DNA of 64,000 nt from Variovorax sp. CF079 (GTDB lineage: Bacteria > Pseudomonadota > Gammaproteobacteria > Burkholderiales > Burkholderiaceae_C): contig NZ_FMZU01000012.1 in the NCBI RefSeq assembly GCF_900101545.1, forward strand, positions 1 to 64,000, given 5' to 3'. The notes beneath the pieces are model-generated. The model did no database searches. It was not told the DNA's origin and was given only the letters and a program-made list of their open reading frames with translations. Within the stretch, counting starts at the first letter, position 1. Every line of letters begins with the position of its first letter. The translations under genes and the position numbers were made by a program. Shown in pieces: positions 16,507 to 26,504 of the stretch.

Positions 16507-19047
16507 GTGGCGAGCAAACCGAGTGCGCGCGAAGCGCTGGCGCGCTATCACGGCAAGCGCGATTTCAAGAAGACGCCGGAGCCGCGCACGGCCGGCCGTG
16601 CCGGCCGAGGCGCGCATTCCTTCGTGGTCCAGAAGCACCATGCGAGCCGCCTGCACTACGACTTCCGGCTCGAGCTCGACGGCACGCTCAAGAGCTGGGC
16701 CGTGCCCAAGGGCCCCTGCCTCGATCCGAGCGTCAAGCGCATGGCGGTGCACGTGGAAGACCATCCGGTCTCCTACGCCGACTTCGAAGGCACCATCCCG
16801 CCCAAGCAGTACGGCGCCGGCACGGTGATCGTCTGGGACCGCGGCGAGTGGGCGGCCGAGGGCGATGCGCGCCAGGGGCTGGCCGAGGGCAAGCTCAAGT
16901 TCGAGCTGTACGGCGACAAGCTGCGCGGCCATTGGACGCTGGTGCGCATGCGCGGCAAGGACGAGAAGCAGGAGCCCTGGCTCCTGATCAAGGAGAACGA
17001 CGATGAAGCGCGCCCGCTGGCCGACTTCGACGTGGTGGAAGAACTGCCCGACAGCGTGCTGAGCGGCCGCGGCGTCGACGACCCGGTGCCGCCGGCCGCA
17101 AAGACGACGACGAAGCAGCCGCCTGCAGCGAAGAAGGCGAAAGCCGCACCCAGGGCCGCGCTGCCGCGCGGCCTCGAACCCCAGCTCGCCACGCTGGTCG
17201 CGGCGCCGCCCGCGGCGGCCGACGACTGGCTGTACGAACTCAAGTTCGACGGCTACCGTCTGCTGGCGCGCATCGACGGCGACAAGGTGCAATGCATCAC
17301 GCGCAACGGCCACGACTGGAGCGCGAAGCTTCTCGGCCTGGTGAAGGCGCTCGCGAAGCTGCCCACGCGCTCGGCCTGGCTGGACGGCGAGATCGTGGTG
17401 CATGGCGAGAACGGCGCGCCGGATTTCCAGGCGCTGCAGAACGCCTTCGAACGCGGCGCCACCTCATCGATCGTCTACTGGCTCTTCGATGCGCCCTTCC
17501 TCGACGGCCGCGACCTGCGCGAGACGCCGGTGGAAGAGCGCCGCGCGTTGCTGGCGAAGTTGCTGGGCAAGAAGCCGCCGGCGTCGCTGCGGCTGTCCGA
17601 GGCCTTCGAGGCCGCGCCGCGCGCTCTGCTGGCGTCGTCCGCGCAGCTCGGCTTCGAGGGGATCATCGGCAAGCTGAAGGGTTCGGGCTATGTCTCGCGC
17701 CGCTCGCCGACCTGGATCAAGCTCAAGAACCAGCAGCGGCAGGAGTTCGTGATCGGCGGCTACACCGCACCCAAGGGCGCGCGCACGGGTTTCGGCTCGC
17801 TGTTGCTCGGCGTGTGCGACGACCAGGGCGCGCTCAAGTACTGCGGCAACGTCGGCACCGGCTTCGACGCCGATCGCCTGGCGGACATCAAGGCCCGGCT
17901 CGACAAGTTGGCGAGCGACGACTGCCCCTTCGACGAGCGGCCCGCCGGCGTCAAGGCGCAATGGGTCAAGCCGAAGCTGGTGGCCGAGATCTCCTTCGGC
18001 GAGTGGACGCGCGATGGTCGCGTGCGCCAGGCCGTCTTCCAGGGCTTGCGCACCGACAAGCCGGCCACCGAGATCCGCCGCGAGAAAGCGCAGGCGCCGC
18101 CCAAGCCGGCTGCCGCCGCGCGCGCCGGCAGCAGCAGCAACAAAGGAGCGAGCCGCACCATGGACCTGCGCATCACCCACGCCGAGCGCGTGATCGACAA
18201 GAAGAGCGGCACCACCAAGGGCGAGCTCGTCGCCTTCTATCACGAGGTGTCGGCGCTCCTGCTGCCGCATCTGAAGGGCCGGCCGGTGGCACTGGTGCGC
18301 GCGCCGGAGGGCGTCGGCGGCGAGCTGTTCTTCCAGAAGCATGCCAACCAGAGCGAGCTGCCGGGCGTGAAGCTGCTGGACCCGGCGCTCGACCCCGACC
18401 ACGAGCCGATGCTGCAGATCGACAGCGCCAAAGGCGTGCTTTCGGCCGCGCAGATGAACGTGATCGAGCTGCACACCTGGAATGCCACCTCGAATGCGAT
18501 CGACAAGCCGGACCGCATGACCTTCGACCTAGACCCGGGCGATGGCGTCGAATGGCCGAAGATGCTGGAGGCCGCGATGCTGGTGCGCACGCTGCTCACC
18601 GAACTCGGCCTGCCGGCCTTCCTGAAGACCAGCGGCGGCAAGGGCCTGCACGTGCTGGTGCCGATCCGGCGCCACCACGGCTGGGATGCGGTCAAGGGCT
18701 TCTCGCAGGCGGCGGTCCAGCACCTGGCGCAGACCATCCCCGATCGCTTCGTCGCCAAGAGCGGGCCGCGCAACCGGGTCGGCAAGATCTTCGTCGACTA
18801 CCTGCGCAACGGCTTCGGCGCCACCACGGTCAGCGCCTGGTCGGCGCGTTCGCGGCCGGGGCTGGGCGTGTCGGTGCCGCTCGAATGGGACGAGCTGCCC
18901 GAGCTGAAGAGCGCATCGCAATGGACGGTCGGCAACATCGGCGAGCGCATCGCCATCGGCAACAAGCCGTGGGCTGCGATGGAGAAGAGCCGAAAGGGCC
19001 TGGGCGCGGCGATGAAGACGCTCGGCTACACGCCGCCGCCGGACTGA
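16507..19047 (+). CDS. ligD: Multifunctional DNA ligase D (phosphoesterase, ligase, polymerase)
   Basis: This 846-residue enzyme repairs double-strand breaks together with Ku. It starts with GTG at 16507. Domain order is 3'-phosphoesterase (about 10-200; HHASRLHYDFRLELDGTLKS), ATP-dependent ligase (about 220-520; nucleotidyl lysine 246 in YELKFDGYRLLARIDG, and LDGEIVVH), then primase-type polymerase (about 550-846; RMTFDLDPGDGVEWPKMLE with the metal-binding aspartates, and KTSGGKGLHVLVPI). The domain order PE-Lig-Pol is that of Pseudomonas LigD and differs from the Pol-PE-Lig order in mycobacteria. A basic Ala/Lys/Ser linker separates ligase and polymerase. Confidence 0.96.
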   Translation: MASKPSAREALARYHGKRDFKKTPEPRTAGRAGRGAHSFVVQKHHASRLHYDFRLELDGTLKSWAVPKGPCLDPSVKRMAVHVEDHPVSYADFEGTIPPKQYGAGTVIVWDRGEWAAEGDARQGLAEGKLKFELYGDKLRGHWTLVRMRGKDEKQEPWLLIKENDDEARPLADFDVVEELPDSVLSGRGVDDPVPPAAKTTTKQPPAAKKAKAAPRAALPRGLEPQLATLVAAPPAAADDWLYELKFDGYRLLARIDGDKVQCITRNGHDWSAKLLGLVKALAKLPTRSAWLDGEIVVHGENGAPDFQALQNAFERGATSSIVYWLFDAPFLDGRDLRETPVEERRALLAKLLGKKPPASLRLSEAFEAAPRALLASSAQLGFEGIIGKLKGSGYVSRRSPTWIKLKNQQRQEFVIGGYTAPKGARTGFGSLLLGVCDDQGALKYCGNVGTGFDADRLADIKARLDKLASDDCPFDERPAGVKAQWVKPKLVAEISFGEWTRDGRVRQAVFQGLRTDKPATEIRREKAQAPPKPAAAARAGSSSNKGASRTMDLRITHAERVIDKKSGTTKGELVAFYHEVSALLLPHLKGRPVALVRAPEGVGGELFFQKHANQSELPGVKLLDPALDPDHEPMLQIDSAKGVLSAAQMNVIELHTWNATSNAIDKPDRMTFDLDPGDGVEWPKMLEAAMLVRTLLTELGLPAFLKTSGGKGLHVLVPIRRHHGWDAVKGFSQAAVQHLAQTIPDRFVAKSGPRNRVGKIFVDYLRNGFGATTVSAWSARSRPGLGVSVPLEWDELPELKSASQWTVGNIGERIAIGNKPWAAMEKSRKGLGAAMKTLGYTPPPD

Positions 19048-19051
19048 AACT

Positions 19052-19867
19052 TCAGACCACCTCGTCGGTGGTCACCTCGAAGCGCTGAAGCGTGTTCTCC
19101 CCGAACACCATCGTGATGGGCACATCGGCCGCGTCGCGGCCGCGCGCGATGGTGATGCGGCCGATGCGCGGCGTGTTGTGACGCGCATCGAAGGTGTGCC
19201 AGCGCTCGCCGAGGTAGATCTCGAACCAGGCGCTGAAATCCATCGGGTAGGGCACGGGCGGAATGCCGATGTCGCCGAGGTAGCCGGTCACGTAGCGCGC
19301 CGGAATGTTCATGCAGCGGCACAGCGTGATCGCCAGGTGGGTGAAGTCGCGGCACACGCCGACGCGCTCGCGCCACGCTTCGAGTGCGGTGCGCGTGGCG
19401 CGTGCACGCTGGTAGTCGAAGCGCAAGTGCTGGTGCACGTAGTCGCAGATGGCTTGCGCCAGCGGCCAGCCCTTGGGCACCTGGCCGAAGGTGTTCCATG
19501 CGAACTGCAGCAGTTCGCTGTCGACCTCGCAGTAGCGGCTGGGCAGCAGGAAGGGCAGCGTTTCCACCGGCAGATCGGCCGGCATGTGCTCGACGGCCCC
19601 CAGGTCGATCGGGTCGGCCCAGCCGGTGTCGAAGACCACCGCTTCGTTGCGCAGACGCACGCTGCTCACGCCGGCGGGCACCTGCACGCGCGCGCAATGG
19701 TTGTCGAAGGCGTCGCGGTAGTGGTCGGTGTAGAGCGGCGGACTGATCGTGATGTGCTCGCCGTCCGCGATGTCGGCGGCGCGCGAAGGATGCACCTGCA
19801 GCATGTAGAGCAACGCCGTGGGCGCCGTGACGCCGAGTTCGATGTCGAAACCGATTTTGATGAGCAT
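19052..19867 (-). CDS. Transglutaminase-like cysteine protease family protein
   Basis: This 271-residue protein has the bacterial transglutaminase-like core with cysteine in RERVGVCRDFTHLAI, histidine in ERWHTFDARHNTPRIG and the aspartate in the same block. The N-terminal part (about 1-110) is the beta-rich domain seen in this group. Members are often found near circularly permuted ATP-grasp and alpha-E genes, which are absent here. It is convergent with ligD (4 bases between stops). No signal peptide is visible, so it is probably cytoplasmic. Role unknown; peptidase or peptide-modifying activity is likely from the triad. Confidence 0.85.
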   Translation of the reverse strand: MLIKIGFDIELGVTAPTALLYMLQVHPSRAADIADGEHITISPPLYTDHYRDAFDNHCARVQVPAGVSSVRLRNEAVVFDTGWADPIDLGAVEHMPADLPVETLPFLLPSRYCEVDSELLQFAWNTFGQVPKGWPLAQAICDYVHQHLRFDYQRARATRTALEAWRERVGVCRDFTHLAITLCRCMNIPARYVTGYLGDIGIPPVPYPMDFSAWFEIYLGERWHTFDARHNTPRIGRITIARGRDAADVPITMVFGENTLQRFEVTTDEVV

Positions 19868-20170
19868 GGTGGCGCGGGCCGGTTGCGAAGGTCAGAGGTG
19901 TGATGCCGCACAAGCAGGTTTGGTGCCGAGCGCAGCCGCTTCATCCTATAGCCCGCCGCGGCTGGCGGGCATAGATAGGTACGCGAAGCGGCGTAGGCAA
20001 GCCCACAAAGCCGTCAGTGCGGTCCTACTGTGTACTCCTCGCCGCTCCCACACGCCGGAGCGCGCGGCCACTACGGGGTTTGCGCGGTGTCAAATCTAAG
20101 CTCATGGCTTGCTCGCAGCCGGCATGCAGCGCCTGTCGAACCGTCCCGCAACGATGATCTGGAGCGAATC
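19868..20170. other. Intergenic region before the small membrane protein and catalase genes
   Basis: About 300 bases with no convincing coding frame. A perfect 7-bp stem with 6-base loop, GCCCGCC/GGCGGGC at 19951-19970, is not followed by a T-run on either strand; it may shield the catalase transcript or lie in the leader of the transglutaminase gene. The region should contain the promoters of the divergent genes at 19867 and 20171. Confidence 0.5.
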
Positions 20171-20317
20171 ATGGAGCTTTCCACACTGTTCGGCGCGCTC
20201 GGAGATGCCTGGATCGACGATGTCCTGTTCTGGGCCATAGCGGCTGCGGCCGGCGTCGTCGGACTCGTGGCGGTGGTCAGCGCACTGGACGTGCTCTTCG
20301 ACGCGGAAGCCGGCTGA
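20171..20317 (+). CDS. Small single-span membrane protein (48 residues)
   Basis: The ATG at 20171 follows GGAGCG at a suitable distance, and the product [20 protein letters not shown]... has one strong membrane segment ([23 protein letters not shown]) and an acidic end. The frame stays open upstream but without a good start. The catalase gene begins 49 bases downstream, so both may share a transcript. I do not recognise a family. Codon use and the ribosome site support it, but a protein this small needs expression evidence. Confidence 0.5.
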   Translation: MELSTLFGALGDAWIDDVLFWAIAAAAGVVGLVAVVSALDVLFDAEAG

Positions 20318-20366
20318 TCCTGCGGCGCTTCGAGGCGCCGCATTCCAAGAGAACGAAGGAATCTCG

Positions 20367-22547
20367 ATGACGCCACAGAACAAGGCGGCCGCCGCCCGTC
20401 GCCCCAAGCCGGGGGACGGCAGCAATGCCAAGCAGGAACAACTGGCCGCCTTCACGAGCGACAACACCCCGCAGCTCAGCACCAATCAGGGCCTGCAGAT
20501 CCCGGACAACCACAACTCGCTGAAGGCGGGCGCGCGCGGGCCGACGCTGCTCGAAGACTTCATCCTGCGCGAGAAGATCACGCACTTCGACCACGAGCGC
20601 ATTCCCGAGCGCGTGGTGCATGCACGCGGCGAGGCGGCGCACGGCTACTTCGAGGTCTACAAGTCGATGTCGCAGTTCACCTCTGCCGATTTTCTGCAGG
20701 ACCCGGCGGTCCGCACGCCCATTTTCGTGCGCTTCTCGACCGTGGCGGGTTCGCGCGGCTCGGCCGACACGGTGCGCGACGTGCGGGGCTTCGCGGTCAA
20801 GTTCTACACGCGCGAGGGCAACTACGACCTGGTGGGCAACAACATCCCGGTGTTCTTCATCCAGGATGCGATCAAGTTCCCCGACCTGATCCACGCCGTC
20901 AAGCCCGAACCCCACCACGAGATGCCGCAGGCCGCGAGCGCCCACGACACTTTCTGGGACTTCGCCTCGCTGATGCCCGAGACCACCCACATGCTGATGT
21001 GGATCATGTCGGATCGCGCGATCCCGCGCAGCCTGCGCATGATGGAAGGCTTCGGCGTCCACACCTTTCGCTTCATCAATGCGCGCGGCGAGAGCCATTT
21101 CGTCAAGTTCCACTGGAAGCCCAAGCTCGGCATCCACGGGCTGGCCTGGGACGAGGCGCAGAAGATCGCCGGCAAGGATGCCGACTTCCACCGGCGCGAC
21201 CTGTGGGAGGCCATCGAGCGCGGCGATTTCCCCGAGTGGGAGCTGGGCGTGCAGCTGATTCCGCAGGACAAGGAGCATGCCTTCGGTTTCGATCTGCTCG
21301 ACCCGACCAAGATCGTGCCCGAGGAGATGGTGCCGGTGCAGCGCATCGGCCGCCTGGTGCTCAACCGCAACCCCGACAATTTCTTCGCCGAGACCGAGCA
21401 GGTGGCCTTCCATCCGGGCCACGTGGTGCCGGGCATCGATTTCACGAACGATCCGCTGCTGCAGGGCCGCCTGTTTTCCTACACCGACACGCAGATCTCG
21501 CGCCTGGGCGGCGCCAACTTCCACGAGCTGCCGATCAACAGGAGCGTCTGCCCCTTCCACAACTTCCAGCGCGACGGCATGCACCGCCAGACCATCGCGC
21601 GCGGCCAGGTGGCTTACGAACCGCACTCGCTCCTCGACGGCAAGGAATTTCGCATCGACGGCGCTAGCGGCGGCTTCCAGTCCTTTCCCGAGGAAATCGA
21701 CCCGCCCAAGCTGCGGCGCCGCAGCCCCTCCTTCGACGACCACTTCACGCAGGCGCGGCTGTTCTTCAACAGCCAGAGCGCGGCCGAGAAGGAGCACATC
21801 ATCGCGGCCTTTCGCTTCGAGCTTTCGAAGGTCGAGGCGCCGGCGATACGCCAGCGCATGGTGGACAACCTCGCGCACGTCGACGAGAAGCTCGCGCGCC
21901 GCGTGGCCGAGCCGCTGGGCATCGACGCCCCCGATGCCAAGGCGGCCGCGGGCCGGGCCGGTTATCGCGAACACCGCATGACGCTGCCGATCGAGGAATC
22001 GCGTGCGCTCAGCATGGCCGACACCGGCGATGGCTCGATCAAGACACGCAAGGTGGCGGTCCTGGTGATGGACGGCATCGACTCGGCCTCGCTGAAGCCG
22101 ATCCGCGAAGCCCTCGAACAGGCGGGCGCGCAGTGCAAGGTGGTCGGTCCGCGGCTCGGCACCGTCGCGAGCGCATCCAGGCGCCAGCTCGGTGTCGATG
22201 CCACCTTCGCCAACATGCCTTCGGTGATGTTCGACGCCGTGCTCGTGCCGGCCGGCGCGCAGGGCGCCGAGGCGCTGGCGCGCAACGGCGATGCGCTGCA
22301 TTTCGTGCTCGAGGCCTACAAGCACTGCAAGGCCATCTGCACGGTGGGCGAGGGCGTGAAGCTGCTCGCGACGCTGGGCGTCGGCGCCGATCCGGGCAAG
22401 GCGCCGGCCGGCGTGGTGGTGGCCGCGACGCCGACCACCAACCTGGGCGACACCAGCGCCGCCACGCAGATCGCGCAGGACTTCATCGCGGCGATCGCGA
22501 AGCACCGGCACTGGGACCGGGCGAACGTGGACGGTGTGCCGGCCTAG
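20367..22547 (+). CDS. katE: Large-subunit catalase with C-terminal DJ-1/glutamine-amidotransferase-like domain (HPII type)
   Basis: This 726-residue enzyme breaks hydrogen peroxide into water and oxygen. The heme catalase core shows the active histidine region [40 protein letters not shown], and the asparagine in [19 protein letters not shown]. The C-terminal part (from about residue 570; [20 protein letters not shown]) is the flavodoxin-like extension typical of large catalases such as E. coli Kat[21 protein letters not shown] is also typical. Its stop codon lies within a CCTAGG palindrome shared with the convergent LysR gene. Confidence 0.97.
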   Translation: MTPQNKAAAARRPKPGDGSNAKQEQLAAFTSDNTPQLSTNQGLQIPDNHNSLKAGARGPTLLEDFILREKITHFDHERIPERVVHARGEAAHGYFEVYKSMSQFTSADFLQDPAVRTPIFVRFSTVAGSRGSADTVRDVRGFAVKFYTREGNYDLVGNNIPVFFIQDAIKFPDLIHAVKPEPHHEMPQAASAHDTFWDFASLMPETTHMLMWIMSDRAIPRSLRMMEGFGVHTFRFINARGESHFVKFHWKPKLGIHGLAWDEAQKIAGKDADFHRRDLWEAIERGDFPEWELGVQLIPQDKEHAFGFDLLDPTKIVPEEMVPVQRIGRLVLNRNPDNFFAETEQVAFHPGHVVPGIDFTNDPLLQGRLFSYTDTQISRLGGANFHELPINRSVCPFHNFQRDGMHRQTIARGQVAYEPHSLLDGKEFRIDGASGGFQSFPEEIDPPKLRRRSPSFDDHFTQARLFFNSQSAAEKEHIIAAFRFELSKVEAPAIRQRMVDNLAHVDEKLARRVAEPLGIDAPDAKAAAGRAGYREHRMTLPIEESRALSMADTGDGSIKTRKVAVLVMDGIDSASLKPIREALEQAGAQCKVVGPRLGTVASASRRQLGVDATFANMPSVMFDAVLVPAGAQGAEALARNGDALHFVLEAYKHCKAICTVGEGVKLLATLGVGADPGKAPAGVVVAATPTTNLGDTSAATQIAQDFIAAIAKHRHWDRANVDGVPA

Positions 22548-23464
22548 GACCGGAGCACCTCCGGCAACGTCTCTACCGCACTCAGCTTCTCCAACACCAA
22601 CCCGATGAACGCCGACACCGCCAGCGGCAGGTGCCGCCGGCTCGGGTAGAGCACGCTCAGGCCTTGGCTGGTGCGCTGGTATTGCGGCAGCACCGGCACG
22701 AGCAGGCCGGCCTGAATGTCGAGCCTGGCCATGGCGGGCGGCAGCAGCGCGATGCCGAGGCCGGCCAGGGTGGCTTTGCGCAGCGCCTGGGCCGTGTTGC
22801 CGCTGAAGCGGCCGGCGACCTGCACTTCCTCCTCCACCCCATCGGGGCCGGCCAGGCGCCAGGTGGTGCGGCCGCTGGGGTGGGCGGAGCTCACGCAGTC
22901 GTGGTTCGCCAGGTCTTGCAGCGTGGCGGGCGCGCCGCGCGCGGCGATGTAGGCGGGGCTGGCCACCATGCCGCCGCTGCGGGCGCCGAGGAGCCGGCGG
23001 CCGACATAGCCCGAGTCGCGCAGCGGGCCGCCGCGAAACGCGACGTCGATCTGCTCGGCAATCAGATCGGCCTTGGCATCACTGAGCACGAAGTCGAGCC
23101 GCACCAGCGGATGCGCGGCCAGAAAGTCGGCCACCCACTCCATCGGGAAGAAGTCGAAGAAATCGGCTGTCGCCGCCACGCGCACCAGGCCACTGGGTTC
23201 CTGGCTGCCCGTCAACAACGCCTGGCCGGCTTCGACCAGCCCGTCGACCGCACCTGCGCAGCGCTCGTGGAAGGCCTGGCCGGCGCTGGTGAGCGTGAGC
23301 TTGCGGGTGGAGCGTTGCATCAGCCGCGTGCCGAGCCGGGCTTCGAGCTGCTGGATGCGCCGGCTCACGGTGTTGGGCGGCACGCCCAGCCGCCGCGCCG
23401 CCTCGGCAAAGCTGCCGCAGCGCACCACCTGCACAAACATGGCGATGTCGTTCAGGTCGAACAC
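22544..23464 (-). CDS. LysR-family transcription regulator
   Basis: I chose the GTG at 23464 (306 residues), which places the helix-turn-helix right at the N-terminus ([40 protein letters not shown]); the frame is open much further upstream but that part overlaps the divergent DoxX gene. The C-terminal sensor domain follows ([30 protein letters not shown]). It faces the DoxX/FMN-reductase/pirin operon across 129 bases, the usual layout for a LysR activator and its target. Gene end and catalase end overlap by 4 bases. Confidence 0.92.
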   Translation of the reverse strand: MFDLNDIAMFVQVVRCGSFAEAARRLGVPPNTVSRRIQQLEARLGTRLMQRSTRKLTLTSAGQAFHERCAGAVDGLVEAGQALLTGSQEPSGLVRVAATADFFDFFPMEWVADFLAAHPLVRLDFVLSDAKADLIAEQIDVAFRGGPLRDSGYVGRRLLGARSGGMVASPAYIAARGAPATLQDLANHDCVSSAHPSGRTTWRLAGPDGVEEEVQVAGRFSGNTAQALRKATLAGLGIALLPPAMARLDIQAGLLVPVLPQYQRTSQGLSVLYPSRRHLPLAVSAFIGLVLEKLSAVETLPEVLRS

Positions 23465-23593
23465 GAGGCGATTCCTTCTATCTGTGGACGAGTGCAATCC
23501 GATTGTGCCGTCTAGTCGATCAATGGGTGCGACCCTAATCTTCTGCGCATCGGGCTCCCACGCCTCAACGCACACGCAAGGACACCTCTTTCC

Positions 23594-23971
23594 ATGGCTC
23601 TTTTTCCGGTTTCCCCCACGCAGCGCCGCATCGTCTGGGGCGTTCGCATTCTTCTGGCGCTGGCTTTCGGCGCGGCTGGCCTCTCCAAGCTGGCCGGCGT
23701 GCCGCAGATGGTCCAGGTGTTCGATGCCATCGGCTTCGGCCAGTGGTTTCGTTACCTGACGGGCGCGGTCGAAGTCGTGGGCGCCGTGCTGCTGCTCGTA
23801 CCTGCAACCGGCTTCTTCGGCGGCCTGCTGCTCGCCGCAACCATGGTCGGTGCGGTGGCGACGCACGTGGTGCTGATCGGCGGCAATCCCGCGCCGGCCG
23901 TGGTGCTCGGTGCGCTCGCCGCCTTCGTGGCCTGGCGGCTGCGGCCCGTCTCGCTCTTGGCGGCGGGCTGA
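23594..23971 (+). CDS. DoxX-family membrane protein
   Basis: This 125-residue protein has four predicted membrane segments (IVWGVRILLALAFGAAGLSK, LTGAVEVVGAVLLLVPA, GFFGGLLLAATMVGAVATHVV, VVLGALAAFVAWRL) and the DoxX pattern GAAGLSKLAG near the start. DoxX proteins are small inner membrane proteins often linked to redox stress or quinone handling; the biochemical role is generally unknown. It is the first gene of a three-gene unit with an FMN reductase and a pirin and probably under the divergent LysR regulator. Confidence 0.88.
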   Translation: MALFPVSPTQRRIVWGVRILLALAFGAAGLSKLAGVPQMVQVFDAIGFGQWFRYLTGAVEVVGAVLLLVPATGFFGGLLLAATMVGAVATHVVLIGGNPAPAVVLGALAAFVAWRLRPVSLLAAG

Positions 23972-24009
23972 CCCTTTCATTTCCCCTCATCAATTTGTCA
24001 GAGGTACCC

Positions 24010-24597
24010 ATGGCCCAACAGCAACAACCCCGCATCGGCATCGTCATCGGCTCGACTCGCGAAGGCCGCTTCGGCGAAAAGCCCGCGCACTGGATCCGCG
24101 AGATCGCCAGGCAGCGCACCGACCTCGCCTTCGAGCTGATCGACCTGCGCGATCACCCGCTGCCTTTCTTCAACGAGCCGATGTCGCCGGCCTGGGCGCC
24201 GGTGAAGAACGAGGCCGCGCGGCGCTGGGCCGACAAGCTCGCGACAACCGACGGCCTGATCGTGGTCACGCCCGAGTACAACCACGGCCCGAGCGCGGTG
24301 CTGAAGAACGCCTTCGACTACGCGTACAAGGAATTCATCCGCAAGCCGATCGGCTTCGTGGGCTATGGCGGCGTGGGCGCGGCACGTGCCGTCGAGCAGC
24401 TTCGGCTGGTGGCTACCGAGCTTCAGATGGCGCCGGTGCGCAATGCCGTTCACATCGGCATGGTGGAGTTCCTCGGCATCTGGCAGCAGGGCAAGAGCTT
24501 CGAAGACTTTCCGCACCTGGCGCAGGCCGCCAACGGGTTGCTAGACGACATGGCCTGGTGGGCGAAGGCGCTGAAGTCGGCGAGGGAAGCGGTATGA
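24010..24597 (+). CDS. NADPH-dependent FMN reductase / quinone reductase family protein
   Basis: The ATG at 24010 gives 195 residues of flavodoxin fold. IGIVIGSTREGRFGEKPAHW is the FMN-phosphate-binding start, PEYNHGPSAVLKNAFDY is the hallmark of NADPH-dependent FMN reductases such as ArsH, ChrR and YieF, and GYGGVGAARAVEQLR completes the flavin site. The family reduces quinones, chromate or azo compounds with NAD(P)H. Its stop overlaps the start of the pirin gene by 4 bases. The operon therefore looks like a quinone or electrophile detoxification unit. Confidence 0.92.
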   Translation: MAQQQQPRIGIVIGSTREGRFGEKPAHWIREIARQRTDLAFELIDLRDHPLPFFNEPMSPAWAPVKNEAARRWADKLATTDGLIVVTPEYNHGPSAVLKNAFDYAYKEFIRKPIGFVGYGGVGAARAVEQLRLVATELQMAPVRNAVHIGMVEFLGIWQQGKSFEDFPHLAQAANGLLDDMAWWAKALKSAREAV

Positions 24598-25433
24598 CGA
24601 CCGACGTTGCCACCGAAGCCCGTGCCATCGTCTACCGCACAAGCGGCAGCACGCACGGGCCGATCACGCGGCTCGTGAGTCCGGGCGACCTCGGCGAGTT
24701 TCTCAAGCCTTTCGTCTTTCTCGACCTCTTCGGCTTGCAGCCCGAGCCCGACCACAAGGGCTTCGGCATGCACCCGCACTCGGGCATCGCGACGCTGACC
24801 TTCATGATCGAAGGCGAAGTGGGCTATGAAGACACGACCGGCAAGAAGGGTGTGCTGCCCGCTGGCGGCGTGGAGTGGATGCGCGCCGGCAACGGCGTGT
24901 GGCACACCGGCGCGCCGGTCGGCAACTCGCCGGTCCTGGGCTTCCAGCTCTGGGTGGCGTTGCCCGCTTCGGAAGAGAACGCACCGGCTCAGAGCCTCTA
25001 CCTCGCGCCCTCGCAGGTGCCGCAAGAGGGCCCGGTGCGCGTGCTCCTCGGGCGCTACGGCAAGGCGCAAAGCGCCATTCCGGCGCCGGCGTCGATGAAC
25101 TATCTGGCCGTGCGCCTGAAAGACGGCGAGCGCTGGCGCTACACGCCGCCCGCCGGCCACACGGTGGGCTGGGTCGCGGTCAATGCGGGCGGGCTCGATG
25201 CGGGTGGGCCGGTCGTTACCGGCGAGCTCGCGGTGTTCGAGGAATCCGAAGACGCCATCGACTTCGTGGCCCACGGCGACACGGCCTTCGTTCTGGGCTC
25301 GGCCGTGAAGCATCCGCACGAAATGGTGATGGGCTACTACTCGGTGCACACGAGCAAGGCGGCGCTCGATCAGGGCGAGGCCGAGATCCGACGCATCGGC
25401 GCGCGGCTGCGGGAGGAGGGGCGGCTGGGGTGA
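24594..25433 (+). CDS. Pirin-family protein (possible quercetinase-like cupin)
   Basis: This 279-residue bicupin has the metal-binding pattern GFGMHPHSGIATLTFMIEGE, with the two histidines and the later HTGAPV and E typical of pirins, and a C-terminal cupin domain (GHTVGWVAVNAGGL, TAFVLGSAVKHPHEMVMGYY). Some bacterial pirins cleave quercetin or respond to oxidative stress. It is translationally coupled to the FMN reductase. The pairing with a quinone-type reductase and DoxX fits a redox-stress role; direct substrate unknown. Confidence 0.92.
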   Translation: MTTDVATEARAIVYRTSGSTHGPITRLVSPGDLGEFLKPFVFLDLFGLQPEPDHKGFGMHPHSGIATLTFMIEGEVGYEDTTGKKGVLPAGGVEWMRAGNGVWHTGAPVGNSPVLGFQLWVALPASEENAPAQSLYLAPSQVPQEGPVRVLLGRYGKAQSAIPAPASMNYLAVRLKDGERWRYTPPAGHTVGWVAVNAGGLDAGGPVVTGELAVFEESEDAIDFVAHGDTAFVLGSAVKHPHEMVMGYYSVHTSKAALDQGEAEIRRIGARLREEGRLG

Positions 25434-25496
25434 TCGACGCTGCGAGCGGGTACCTGCCCATCCGGGCAGTGGCTTCAGCCCTTGTGGCTTCACACA

Positions 25497-26498
25497 ATGA
25501 AGTCATCTGAAGCCATGCTCAACACGGAAGGCACCGGCCCCGAGCCGGCCCAGGACGCCCTGATCGACGCCTACTCGCGCGCGGTCGCCGCAGTGGCCGA
25601 CAGCGCCGGACCGGCCGTCGTGCGGGTGCAAAGCGCAGCGCCCGGCCGGCGCGGCGGCGGCCTCGGATCCGGCGTGGTCATCGCCGGCGACGGGCTGGTG
25701 CTCACCAACAGCCATGTGGTGGCAGCGGCGCGGCGCGTGCGTGTCGGGCTCCCGGAAGGCGGCGACCGGGAGGCCGAGGTGCTCGGCGACGATCCGGCCA
25801 CCGACCTGGCGCTGCTGCGCGTCGAACTCCCGCGCGGCGCCGCGACTGCGACGCTGGGCGATTCGAAGGTGCTGAAGCGCGGCCACCTGGTGGTGGGCAT
25901 CGGCAATCCGCTGGGCTTCGAATCCACCGTCACGGCCGGCATCGTCTCGGCGCTGGGCCGCTCGCTGCGCTCGCAAAGCGGGCACCTGATCGACGATGTC
26001 ATCCAGACCGACGCGGCGCTGAACCCTGGCAACTCCGGCGGCGCGCTGGTGGCTGCGTCGGGCCAGGTGGTCGGCATCAACACCGCCATGATCGCCGGCG
26101 CGCAGGGGCTCGCCTTCGCCGTCTCCAGCAACACGGCCCGCTTCGTGATCGGCGAATTCATCGCCCATGGCCGGGTTCGGCGCGCGCATCTCGGCATCGC
26201 GGCGCAGACGGTGCCGCTGGCGCGGCGCGTGGCCCTGGCCATTCATGCGGGCGCCAACGCGGTGCGCATCGGCGAAGTGCAGGCCGGCGGCCCCGCGGAC
26301 CTGGCAGGGCTGAGGGTGGGCGACATCCTCGTCGCGCTGGAAAGCGTGACGATCGCCGGTGCGGACGATCTTTTGCGATTGCTCAATGCGGAGCGCATCG
26401 GGCGGCCGGTCCAGGTGTCGCTGCTGCGGGAAGGGCGGCTCGTGACACGCACGGTCACGGCGCAGGAGCGCGTGCAGCCGGCGGCCGCGCGGCGCTGA
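25497..26498 (+). CDS. HtrA/DegP-like serine protease with PDZ domain
   Basis: This protein has a trypsin-like domain with histidine in LTNSHVVAAARRV, aspartate in DPATDLALLRVE and serine in ALNPGNSGGALV, followed by one C-terminal PDZ domain (AGLRVGDILVALESVTIAGA). The start is uncertain: the ATG at 25497 (333 residues) or the ATG at 25515 (327 residues); neither has a strong ribosome site. No signal peptide or membrane anchor is visible in the N-terminal 40 residues, unusual for the mostly periplasmic HtrA family, so it may act in the cytoplasm or the true start may lie elsewhere. It stands alone between the pirin operon and two small convergent genes. Confidence 0.88.
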   Translation: MKSSEAMLNTEGTGPEPAQDALIDAYSRAVAAVADSAGPAVVRVQSAAPGRRGGGLGSGVVIAGDGLVLTNSHVVAAARRVRVGLPEGGDREAEVLGDDPATDLALLRVELPRGAATATLGDSKVLKRGHLVVGIGNPLGFESTVTAGIVSALGRSLRSQSGHLIDDVIQTDAALNPGNSGGALVAASGQVVGINTAMIAGAQGLAFAVSSNTARFVIGEFIAHGRVRRAHLGIAAQTVPLARRVALAIHAGANAVRIGEVQAGGPADLAGLRVGDILVALESVTIAGADDLLRLLNAERIGRPVQVSLLREGRLVTRTVTAQERVQPAAARR

Positions 26499-26504
26499 GC
26501 GCCT

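Noticed and set aside
19868..20170. Possible tRNA or small RNA in the gap after the transglutaminase gene
   Set aside because: Only one 7-bp hairpin was seen; no cloverleaf, anticodon arm or CCA end could be built.
20277..22511. A 744-codon open frame on the minus strand opposite the catalase
   Set aside because: No recognisable domains and no ribosome site; the catalase on the other strand is unmistakable.
23465..23593. LysR-type operator before the DoxX operon
   Set aside because: A site is expected, but no convincing T-N11-A dyad could be fixed, so it is not listed as a feature.
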